Shown here: in pieces, positions 49,778-60,647 of the stretch
How the letters are laid out: each line of letters starts with the position of its first letter
Numbering within the stretch: position 1 is the first letter of the stretch
Assembly (NCBI GenBank): GCA_003254925.1
Contig: QANZ01021853.1
Coordinates: forward strand, 80,505 to 144,504
Direction of reading: 5' to 3'
DNA: 64,000 nucleotides
DNA from: Chamaecrista fasciculata
Lineage: Eukaryota > Streptophyta > Magnoliopsida > Fabales > Fabaceae
Made by a program: the position numbers and the translations under genes
The notes under the pieces: model-generated
What the model saw: only the letters and a program-made list of their open reading frames with translations
Told to the model about the DNA's origin: nothing
Databases searched by the model: none

Positions 49778-51617
49778 ATGGCAACCAACACGGAGAAGCC
49801 GAACGCCAATAATCTTATCGACGATAACCCTAAGAAAACCCTAGACCTCTCTCTTCCTCCCACCGCCACAACTGAACCAGATCCTTCCCAAGATCCCCCC
49901 AATGACTCATCTACACACCCCTCCTCTCTTCCGCCGCCCACTTCCACCGATGCTTCAGTCGCCGACGCCGACGCCGACGCCAAGGATGGTGCTGACTCCA
50001 AGGCTTCAGTCGCTGGACACGATGCTCCGGTTTCCGATATTCAGAAGAAGATTCGCCGAGCTGAGCGCTTTGGGATTTCTGTCCAACTGTCTGAGCAAGA
50101 GAAGCGCAATTCCCGAGCCGAAAGGTATGTTATATTCTCTGGAGCTTTCGCTTATGTCTTCCCTGAGGCTTTTCTTTTTATGTTTCTGGAGGATTCAAGT
50201 GGGCTTGCAGTGTGGGAACCAGTAGGGTTTTTGAGCCTTGATGTTTTCATTGACGAATTTCTACTCCTATTGGTGATCAAATGTTAAATGTCCGTGAAAT
50301 AATTGAACGGTTTGTTTTACAATGGCATGTTGGCACCTCTATCCTTTTATATACATTAGTTGAAAGACATTAGGCGCGATGATCCAAGGAACATACTTTT
50401 TCACTGTGCAGAAAAAGAAACGGTTTTTATATAATTTTTTTTTTCTTTTAATTACTAAATACATTCTTTGTCTCATTTGCAGTTTATCTATGGAGGATTA
50501 CTATACCTAGATATTGTTTAAATATCTAAACTATACTGCATTTTTCTTACCATAGGCGAATACAGTTATATATGTTTAGTCTTCCTTCATTACACGGTCC
50601 CCCTTACTAGGTCCTGAATTGGGGTAACCACTAACCAACTGATTTTAGATTGTTATTTATTAGAATATGCAATTCAGATATATAGTAATGGGAGAGCTTT
50701 TTGAGTAGAATTTTTAACTGTGTCAGATTAGACATTGGTGAACTCGAGTTCTGTTTTCTTGGTTATGGGTTTAGCCTTCCTTTCTGAAGAAAATTACTCT
50801 TTTTGCTAGAAATTGATTGTTGAATTTTCAATTTTTCTGTGGTGTAAGAGCCCTATACTGGACTTCATGCATAAGCATCCTTTAACAGCTTTCAACTAAA
50901 TTTATTTCTCAACGAAGGAAAACCTAAGATAGATAAATTGAATTGAGATTTGCTTGTTGCAGGTTTGGCACTGGGTCTGCAGTACAAGCATCAGACTCCT
51001 CAAAATCAGAGGAGCTGAAAAGAAAAGCGAGAGCAGAGAGGTTTTTCTGTTTCCCCGCTACTCATGCCTTTTTCACTAGAGTCTCTTTTCAATCATAGTA
51101 GAAAAGAATGCTGATAATAACTTCTTAGGTTCGGAATGACTTCTCCATCTACTGCTGCTGATGAGGAGGCAAAGAAGAAAGCTAGGCTTGCTAGGTTTGC
51201 ACCAGTTTCCAAGACTGATCCTTTGGAGGAAGATAAAAGGAAAGCTAGAGCACTCAGGTGGATATTATGATTTGTTTTTGCCTGTACCATATCGAAAGTG
51301 CATCCTGCGATTCACTAGAGTTGAGTGTGCATATTAACTTCCTTTTTCTTTCTTCCCTCTGTGTTCTGTTACCAGGTTTTCAAACGCTCCAACTAGGTCT
51401 TTATCTCAAGTTAATGGCGAGGGAAACATTGAGACAGTAAGGCCCCAGCTTTTTTCTAGAGTGGAAGAAAGAAGAAAGATGATATATGTTTTTGCTGGTT
51501 ACTGATCTTTAATTTTTTTGTTTGGGGGGGGGGGGGGGGGGANGGGGGGGGGGGGGGGGGGGGGGGGTAATAAACCAGAAGGCAGCTGTTGCTGGAAATG
51601 CAGGAGGAGGGGCCTGA
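49778..51617 (+). CDS. MOS11: MOS11-like mRNA-export protein
   Basis: Homologue of Arabidopsis MOS11 (MODIFIER OF SNC1,11) and human CIP29/SARNP, a nuclear RNA-binding factor of the mRNA export machinery that is needed for full NLR immunity (family knowledge). Five exons: 49778-50124, 50963-51040, 51129-51257, 51376-51436, 51579-51617; 217 residues. The N-terminal half is acidic and Pro/Ser-rich with a short Asp-Ala repeat. The C-terminal half has the diagnostic repeats [33 protein letters not shown] and ARALRFS, several of them split by introns of the same phase right before the RF. The first ATG in the frame after the upstream AT-rich DNA is used; MATNTEK matches the family start. The last intron has a poly-G run of uncertain length just before its acceptor. 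It is a member of the conserved chromosome 5-like block. Confidence 0.93.
51526..51567. repeat. Poly-G tract with one undetermined base
   Basis: About 40 G residues interrupted by GAN near 51541-51543, in the last intron of MOS11, 11 bp before the acceptor. The length is likely inaccurate. Confidence 0.95.
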
Positions 51618-54600
51618 ATTGCTGTATGGCTACCTACTAGTAGGAAATTATCTTGTAAGTAGCTTTTTTCACTGGATCTTGTTGCTAATAAGTTAATGGG
51701 CTTTACATTATTGGTGAATCTACATGCCATTTATCTTTTATAGTGTTTTCTGGTTTCATTTTTTTGCAGGTCTAGTTTTTAAAGTTAAAGATTCCCTTAG
51801 TGGCTTCAATACCGTATCTACTCTTCAAAATAGGAATCCCCAGATGCAGCAATCTTTCACTTGTTGATCAACTCATTTCTCTTAGACAGTGCTGAGATTA
51901 AAGTGATCTTAAAAAAACTTTCATTTATTTAGTATCAGCTTACTTGGTGACATCATGGGGTAATTAGCGTATATCTTCATAGTGTTTACTTATCTGAAAA
52001 TCAGCCAAGATTAGGATTTTGGAATCTACAGCCCAGAAAAGCTTTCATTTTTAATTTTAGCAGGCAGAATTAGCTTTTGCGTGAAGGACTTCTTTTTCAT
52101 CTTACTTATCCTTTATATCTATTGTTACAAGTACGACCAATCTGTATCTCTTATCTGCTTGTTATGTCAATCATTTTGCTACGAGGCAGTACCAGGTTGG
52201 TTTTCTTAATGCAGCATCATACTGGTCTAAAATCTGCTAATATCAGGGTGCGTTAGGTTGCATCATTTGTCATTTAAGGACTATTGATAGGTAGGGAAGA
52301 TAAGTTCTTAAGCAGTGCACATTGAATGAACTCTTTTCTGCATAATTCTTTGAGTTGACATTATTTCATTATCAATGTGGGTAATGTTGGCTCTTTTTTC
52401 ATTTTTAGAAGAAATTATGGAAGGTGTGATTTTTCACGAACAAAACAGGAAATCCGGCATAGGTATTTTTGCAATGGCTGCATTTTGGCATTTCAGCATT
52501 TTGCTTCCCCTTGTTCATCAATCACCCTCTGCCCATTTCTGAATTTGTTCATTGAAAAATGCGTATGCCTAATGTTATGTGCACTCTTTTATGCGTTGTG
52601 TCTAAACCTTGTTTGAAAGTAGTGATTAAAGCACACATATTAACTTGGTTGCGTAGCCTTAATGGATGATGGACTGTAGTTTGGTACGTTGAAAGAAAAT
52701 TTTAGGCTCAAGATAATTTACTATTTCAGTGAATCAGCAGAGATTTAAAGCACATTCCTGCCGCTGACTCTTTGCATCCATTTGAGAAAAATGGTGTAGT
52801 TGGATGTGACAAGGAAAACGTACGTGATGGGTGCTTCAAAAGTTTTCAACTTGAATATAAATTTGAGGTTATTTCTGAGGCTGTAGATTCCAATTGTTTT
52901 TTCTACTTTCATCTTTGCTATTTTGAGATAAGTAAACACCTTGAAGATGCTTTGGTCTTTTTCGTTGCTTGCTTCAGCTTGTACAATCTGCTAGATAGAG
53001 AACAGTGACTGCGGGAAGACTCATTTTTTTTGCTTGTTTATCTTTGACTTTGTAATATATTTTCTTTACTTTTTTCTGTGGAGATAAGTGTTGGATTGTA
53101 TCTATTTCTGGGGTGACTTATGTTTCTAGTTAGTTTAGTGTAAATGGATAAACGGACCATTACTAATTGCAGGGGAATCATTATTTTCTCTTCTAGCCTC
53201 TAGCTTCTGAATTTGTGTTTTGGTCAGATTCATCATGAAATGAAAGTTGTTTGTCTCGGCATTTCATTGCTGCAGTTTGCCCTCGGTCATGTGAGGCTTG
53301 TCAGAGCCAGATTTAGGTATGATTCAATGAGATATGTTTGATGTGCGGATATGATTCCGAGTATCGATACTCGTTGAATCTGAATATTAGGTTGCAGGTG
53401 ATTTCATGCATTTGATGAAGGATGGTTGTTTCTCCATTTGCTGTTCATTTCAAGGTATTTTGTTCATTTAAAGGAAATAAACTCCTCTGTCGTCTTATTA
53501 ATTTGAATAAGAAAAGATATATTTTATTAATTTGAATCAATGTTTAATTAAAAAAAAATAGTTTTCTAATGTAAGATATAAAATATTCACCGGAGCTTTT
53601 AACTATAACGAAACCCTTCGTTGAACATTCGATCAATTTTGTTTTTTGGAATGAAATCTAGTTTCTTGTGTTAGTAGGAGAATCTTTTAGAAGCTCATTC
53701 TATTTGATGTTTAAAATCTTATGAACAAAAGTATGGTTTAAAATCCTTCATATTGTCCATCGGAAAAAAATTCCTTCATATTGTGCACAAAAAATATGTA
53801 ATGTTACTTCACAATTTCCTTGATTTTCCCAATTAAATCCTCGTATTCCCAAACAGGGCAGTAAGTTACTAAATTCTATTCACCGCCACGCAGTGGTCCT
53901 CTGCGAATACAATGGAGAAAACAGAGAAAAATTTATTATGAAGGTTTACAACCTACAAACCTGAAAAATAATAAAAATAAAAAGAAAGGTTTTGCATACA
54001 GATGAAGTTTTTATATATCTATTTTTGGATATTAGAAAACGAAGGTTTGATTCAAATGCAAAACCTGTCAATGGAAAATCTATGGCATTTCCCCCAACAA
54101 TAAAATTAGGATTAGTGATATAAAAAATCACCGGATCCTCGCTTGAGGGCTGAGGCTTATATTTTCCGCTTTCTTTCCTTTTATATCTCTAACTTTAGTG
54201 AGTCTTTTTTTCAGAAAAATAAAAAAATATATATATATATATATATATAAAGTATTACGTAATTGTATAAAAAAATTACTTAGATTCCCTACTATAATGC
54301 ATAGGGATTGAAATAGGGACGTGAGTCCCTCCTATCTACTCCTATCCTTTTATCAGTGCAGTATCTGGTAGAGTCTAAATTGGTATAGCGATTAAATAAT
54401 TACTTATGAAATTGAAAGTTTGAAACACTGAAGAGTCTAAAATTTTTAATCATGTGATTGATGAAATATAGCTATAAATTTCTGTATATTCACTTTCAAA
54501 ACCCTACTATACAGTTACAGATGATGATGCACCTTTAAAATTCGCTTTGGTCACACTTGTAATTTGCTTCTTCTTTATCTGCACTGTTTGCATGCAGGCA

Positions 54601-54821
54601 CTGATGATATTTTTTGTTATTTCTCCGTTGATGATTAATATCATAATCATAGGGTTGGAAAGAGAGATTTTATTTTTGCCCTCCACACAAACTGCTTAAG
54701 GAGGCTTGAAAATCTATCTATAATTCTAGAGTATGATATACAAGAATTGTAAGGACATGTCTATATGATGACGCGTAGTAAATATATAATCCATATATAT
54801 ATATGTAGGTGAATTGCAGCA
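51618..54821. other. Long convergent spacer between MOS11 and PP2C
   Basis: More than 3 kb without a recognisable exon. It contains the 3' UTRs of both genes and AT-rich unique sequence, and a TA microsatellite near 54224-54250. Open frames at 52377-52616 and 52772-53008 show no domain, conserved motif or plausible splice context. Confidence 0.5.
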
Positions 54822-56227
54822 CTATATGTTTGCAGGCGAACCCGCTGTGATTGAAATAGGGGAAGGGCAATGAGAGACATGATTATGAATATCAGTGAGT
54901 TTGGAGTCAAGAAACACAACCACCACTGTTATATCATCATGGAAGTGCCTCCTCACTCCTTGTTCTATCTTCTGCAGGTCTCCCAATCTCATTTCTCTCT
55001 TCTTTGCTGCTTCTCTCATTGCAGCTTTCACTAGCCTCCTCGCTATTCCCTGAATATATTAAGAGCTTTATTAGCTAAATGAATATGTCATGTCATGTTC
55101 ATTTATTTATTCATTCATTCAAGATTTATTTGGACTATTCTTACATTACGGGGGTGGTTGCTGACTATGTTGACAGCCTCTTGGTTGCTAAGATGCTCCC
55201 ACAAACCATCTGAAGCAAATATGAGAAACTGATCATCAGGATGCAGTTTCTGCGTTGACATTGATGGCTCAAAACTCAGAAGAGGCTTGAAGAACGGCTC
55301 AGCCAATCTATACGTCATTGGTAGAGGCTCTCTGTTAAATTCTGCTCTCTTCAGATATGCATCTCCTATAGATCTCGATACCTGCCAAACCCAACAAACA
55401 TCAACACAGGACTTCAAAAAACCAACCACACAAAGAATTAATAATAATAAAATAGTATTTTGTTGTTGTTTTGTAGTTGTTACTTATATTATACCTGTAT
55501 GAGGCCTTTGACACGCCAAACATTTTGTTTCAATACCACGATTTGTGGATCAAAGGGATACTTTGATCGAACTTCACTTCTCACTGTTTCAATGTTAACA
55601 TTATGTTCTGCAGATAGTTGGATAGCTTCTACTTCCTTTGTTGCTCTCTCTAGTTTGCCTAACACCACACGAGAGTCTCCAGAATTTGCAATATACAACA
55701 TCCCATTGCAGATTATGCCCACCAAACAACACGTCCCTGCGGATGCAATCTCTGGCTTACTCTTCCACTTCCTCTTTACCATAGACAGAAATCCCTCTTC
55801 TGTTGCCAAATATGCTTTTCTTATAACATCCTCTGAAATCCCTCCTTCTTCACCTGCAACTCCTGGATCACATACACACAACACAATAACTAGTAATAGC
55901 TAGAAATGAAAAAACTCTTGTTTTGAAATTTGAAAGAGCATACATACTCTTTAGATTGGAGAAGAGATTGTCAGTGACGAACTGGGAGGCTTCTGATCCT
56001 CCATGACCATCATAGACACCTATGAAGGTGGCTTGATTGGAAGTGAAGGGTCCAGATTCGAGCTGGCTTCGATCCTCAATTGATTCATTGGCCTGAACTA
56101 CAGCCATTGAGAATTCCCCATAAACATGGTTCCCCAAATCCTTATACCATAGAAGCCCATCAACCCTTCCACTTCCTTCTCCTTCTTCACCTTCCACCGA
56201 TGCTTTCCAGCATGATGATTTAACCAT
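54822..56227 (-). CDS. PP2C.D1: Clade D protein phosphatase 2C
   Basis: Mn/Mg-dependent Ser/Thr phosphatase. In Arabidopsis, clade D members dephosphorylate plasma-membrane H+-ATPases and are inhibited by SAUR proteins; the nearest gene by position and sequence is At5g02760 (APD7/SSPP, from memory). Four exons: 55948-56227, 55495-55862, 55145-55381, 54822-55049; 370 residues. Metal-binding motifs are complete: GVYDGHGG (Asp73, Gly74), [16 protein letters not shown] (Asp274) and [12 protein letters not shown] (Asp333/Asp334). The clade signature [20 protein letters not shown] is present. The start codon gives the family N-terminus ending in [10 protein letters not shown], followed by [14 protein letters not shown]. 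It points toward MOS11. Confidence 0.95.
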
Positions 56228-57343
56228 TTCTTCGCAAAAAATTCTTAATCTGATAAGAAAGTTTTTTTTCTTTTCTTGTTCTTTTTACATTGATCACACC
56301 CGAATACAGGATCCTAGATCATGAAGCTATATACCCATCAGAGAAAGAACAGATGGGTATGGGCAGTATGAACGAATGACTGAGATTCATAAATAGTGTG
56401 TACCTTGAATATCTGAATGGGTTTTTGTTATATATGAGGAGGAACAGAGGAAGCGGTAAAAGCAAGTATAGATTCAATATGGCAGAGATGGTCGAAGATC
56501 TGAGTGATCAAAAGGGAGCAATGAGGAATGGATAAGAGAAGCGTTTGGAGGTTGTTGGCAGAAGAAGAAAAAGATGAATGATGATGAATTGTTGATGTTC
56601 CACACAGTATTGTGTGTCAGAAGGAAGAGATCTAAGATGGGAAAATAAAGGGAGATTTAGAAGTATACATAGTCTGACATTGTTATTCTTGTCCCTTCAT
56701 TTGTCCCTTATGATTTTAATCTTCGTGTGGTCAAGTGGGTTTCTACGAGTCTTCCATTTCATGGCTGAGATTTTCTGATGCATCACCTTTTTAACAACTA
56801 AACCTCTGTTTTTCTAGCTTAACCTCGTGTTTTTCCTGCTTTATATTTCGTGATCTTTCATAACTTTACTACATTCAGAGTTTGTCACCCACAGCTTTTC
56901 TGTTCCCTCTTATGGTAACTAACTGTATATGCAATACATGTAAAATTTTTAAGTCATTACTCATTAGATTAGAGGTTTTTTTTGTTCCATTTTTTTAAAA
57001 AGATTCTTAGCTTTATTTATGCTAATATTGATTCTTGAATTCTACTCATCCAAGTGATTTTTATAGAGGAAAAAAATTGCTTGATTTGCAGTGCCTGATA
57101 GATTTTCAAGTCAAAGAAGCATTACTCACGTTTTCTTGGTTACTTTGATACCTAACAAAAATAATAAGAAGAAGAAAAATAAAAGAAACATAGTTACTTA
57201 AAGAAGGAAAGTGATATTTTATAAAGTCCAAAGCCAAGTCACCCAATTAATACTTTATCTGTAGATGGATCTCCCAGGAATTTGCGTCGCATGCTCACAC
57301 CATCTTGTTACAATTCTTCCTTTTTTTTTTTTTTTCTTTTTTG

Positions 57344-57388
57344 NNNNNNNNNNNNNNNNNNNNNNNNNNNNNNNNNNNNNNNNNNNNN
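57344..57388. other. Assembly gap
   Basis: 45 consecutive undetermined bases next to a poly-T run. True content and length are unknown. Confidence 0.99.
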
Positions 57389-57846
57389 GTGTTTTCTAAT
57401 TTTTCATTCAAATATAGATTAGTTTAGGGCTTGATTGAAACTTAAGGGCATGGGCAAGTATGAAGGTGATAAATCTGTACGTTGAAATGTAATATAAAGC
57501 TGTTAGTTTGTGATAGGGAAGAGTCACGAGGAGACAGACACAAAAACATGTGGCACACGCATCCAAACACCACCTTGGAACTTGCAATAATGCATGCATT
57601 CCTCTCTATATTATTTTAACATCAACATTCAAAACCAATTCCAACACATCAACTTGGTATTCTCTGTTTCCTTTTCCTAAAATTCCAGACTTTGTTTTCA
57701 AATTAATTTCTGAATTATGTTTCCGGTTTTCTAGCATTTGTTTTTGGACTTGTCCTGTTCATCTATCCCGCCAATAGGCCACCCCTCTCCTCTCTCTAAC
57801 GCATACATTTCTTTCAATCAACTATGTGTGTGTATATATATATTAT

Positions 57847-58279
57847 TAGGGTAAATTACATTTTGGTACCCTGTGGTTTGACCCTATTTCACTTTGGTAC
57901 CCTGTGATTTGAAACTTGACACTTTGGTACCATGTGGTATTCTCCATTAACACTTTGGTACCCTTTGGGTTTATTTTGTAATTTTAACCACAACAAATTT
58001 TACTAAAATTATATATTGACCCCAAAATTTTTTAAAAGTTTTCATTTTAGTCCCTAGATAATATGTATCCAGGGACCTATTTGTAATTTGTGAAAATTTT
58101 TTGGGGTCAATATGTAATTTTTGCAAAATTTGTTATGGTTAAAATTACAAAATAACCCCAAAGGGTACCAAAGTGTTAATGGAGAATACCACAGGGTACC
58201 AAAGTGTCAAGTTTCAAACCACAGGGTACCAAAGTGAAATAGGATCAAACCACAGGGCACCAAAGTGTAATTTACCCTA
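57847..58279. mobile_element. GGTACC-motif inverted-repeat MITE, complete copy C
   Basis: A 433-bp near-palindrome. It begins TAGGGTAAATTACATTTTGG and ends CCAAAGTGTAATTTACCCTA. Each arm has four 'ctttggtaccctgtg'-like units, then 'ttattttgtaattttaacca' and 'aaattttttgggg'-type text toward the centre. No coding sequence. A stray end-like piece of the same family (CCAAAGTATAATTTACCC) sits at about 58434-58451 after one undetermined base at 58433. Confidence 0.8.
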
Positions 58280-59356
58280 AATTTTATTATCACGTTGTTG
58301 TTCTAATTTTAAGATGTAATGATTATCATGCAAATCTCCATAAGCAAATAAAACATCATCTTTATAAATTGAACATCTATTGTTTCTATTAACACAAATA
58401 AATCCTTCCTTATCTAAATAAGAAAGTGAAATNCCAAAGTATAATTTACCCTTATTATTATGTATGATTGACTTGGGTTTTCTTATTCAATTTTTACAAA
58501 TCTTATACTTTCTTTTTAGTTTTTATACACTAGTGTCTCTCACTTCAAGGGACACTACCAAGTTCTAAGAAAAATTTAGAGAGTCCAAATTTATAACAAA
58601 GAAAGCAATAGTTTAACCAACAATTTACATGGTCATGAAGATCTGTATATGAAGAACCAGGAGATTTTGAAAGGAAAATGAGTTGAAACAAAAGTAGCCA
58701 AGTAGGTGATATTGCTGTTTGGTTCACTACTTCACCGATAGAGAAACATTATTGTGGAGGCTAGAAACGTGTCAACAAATGAGACACAATCCTTTTGACG
58801 ATCAAGAAGAAGAAATTCAAATCTACTAACACAAAATTAGCATATAAAATCACATATACTGATACAGTTAAGCTCATTCAACCAAGTCGGAAGAAAAAAG
58901 GCAGAAAATAACCAAGGGAGAAAAATTATTCAATTTAAATAAAACACTCTTTCATCTAAACATATCAACCAATTCCAAAGTATAACAGTGAAAAGAGTCA
59001 GAAAAATCAAAGGGGCCACCAACAAGAGCAAAATTGAGTTACAGTGAATAAAAAGTTAGAATGGAGAAAAGCATAAGTAAAGAATATGGCCAAAAGAGTA
59101 CTGAGAAGGCAAAGCTAAAACTAAAGCCTCACACTGACTGATACCAAATCCCCACATCACATGTTTTATGTGATATTTTTGGCCACAACTCACAACTTTA
59201 ACACTCTCCCATTGCTACTCATCTCATTATTATTATTAGCTTCCACCAAATTTAGTGCCAGTTGCTAAATGTTAAATAATCTCATTCCCTATCATACATC
59301 ATCTCATGTAGAATAACTATAATTTAGCATAATTACTAGTATATCAGTGTAATAAT

Positions 59357-60647
59357 CTAAGTATGCCCAACTTGAATCATTTGCCTTGCTCCCATTGACC
59401 ATACTAGCTTTGCTCTGGCATGCCTTAATGCTTCTAGAGTTTCAACCACACTTTCATTTACTGATTTTACATTCCTTGCTTCAGTTGTTGTTGTTGATGC
59501 AAAACTCACTGGAACTATTGCCAGAGAATTGTCGATGATATCCCCATGATCTTCATCCTCCTCGTATTCTGTCACTGAGGATTTTGAGCTTAGACTAGAA
59601 TGCCTGAAACAGTGAAACATAATCCCAGTTTAAAAATTTGACAGCTACCTTGAGAGACACAGATTATTTATAATCTGTACTTTGTCTCCGAATGAATTTC
59701 CAAATATAATAATAATAAGATTGTTAAAATATTAATACCTGCTTTCATCATTCTTCAGATCTTGAAAATTGGAATATTTTGATGAAGACATTGAGCTTGA
59801 ACTTGAACACATGACCAGAAAATTAAGAAAGAAAAAAAAAAAAAAGAAAAATTAGCCAGCTGTAAGAAATTTTCATGAAACGCAGTGAGGGTGCATGTTG
59901 AAATCAGGTACCTGCTTTCGTTGTTCATCAGATCCTGAGGATTAGGATGTTGAGAGGAAGAAGAATGTGAGTAAGAATTATGAGAATCATAATCTTTGGC
60001 AAAAGATTCATGGGTTTCTGAGAAATTGTTCATTCCATTTTGTGAGAGAGATGGGTCTGTTGTGTCAGGCTTTGTTCCACTTTCAGTCCCATGTGAATCT
60101 GTGGAAGCCGAGGTACAAGGGGTTTCATATTTCTCTGAGGAATAAGATTGCTCCGATCCTTCTGATACAGAGGAAATGTTTAAAGATTCAAGCTTGTTCT
60201 TCAATCTCTGAAGCTTTCTCTCAGCTCTCTCCCTCAATTTGATCTCATCTTTCAGTTTATTCTCCAGCTCAACCAACTAGTAGTAGGCACCACAATTTCC
60301 CATTGTTAGGAGATAGAATCAGAATCAATGAATAATGTGTGGGAGTATGACACAAATCCAAAAGGGTTTTGACTTGAAAACAAAAGATGAATGTCAAAAA
60401 TGAAGGAAGACCTTGTTGGCCATAGAGTCAGCTTGGTGTTTGGCCATTCTGGAAGCTTGTCTTTCTGCCAGCAATCTTCCTCTGAGGCATTCCACAGTGT
60501 TCAAACTCTCATCTCCTTCCCTGTACACACCAATGTCATTAGAAAATGGAAACCCATTTCAGATTCAACAATGTACAACCAAAGAACAAGAAAAAGGTAC
60601 CTCCTTTTAGGATCATCGTTGCCAGATTGGACACAGCATGTGCTCAT
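59357..60647 (-). CDS. Small coiled-coil protein of unknown function
   Basis: I recognise the general plant family type (short proteins with a basic coiled coil near the N-terminus) but no function. Five exons: 60601-60647, 60412-60520, 59912-60276, 59739-59801, 59357-59603; 276 residues. The N-terminus MSTCCVQSGNDDPKRR is followed by a heptad-like helical region (about residues 20-80: ECLRGRLLAERQAS and ELENKLKDEIKLRERAERKL). Then comes a long Ser/Thr-rich disordered part and an acidic segment EYEEDEDHGDI. A conserved-looking end with ETLEALRHARAKLVWSMG closes the protein. A longer in-frame start at 60806 exists, but a TATAAATA box at 60791-60798 argues for the start at 60647. The ends of exons 3 and 4 encode similar peptides. 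Confidence 0.85.

Larger units (their letters stand above)
56228..59356. other. Intergenic region with assembly gap and inverted repeat
   Basis: The first 450 bp contain the PP2C promoter and 5' UTR. A run of N covers 57344-57388. A GGTACC-motif element lies at 57847-58279. The rest, up to the 3' UTR of the coiled-coil gene, is AT-rich without exons. Confidence 0.55.

Noticed and set aside
51509-51730. Minus-strand frame with a polyproline run
   Set aside because: It is a translation of the poly-G tract in a MOS11 intron.
52377-53008. Two plus-strand frames (79 and 78 codons) downstream of MOS11
   Set aside because: No domain, no conserved motif, and composition like the surrounding spacer.
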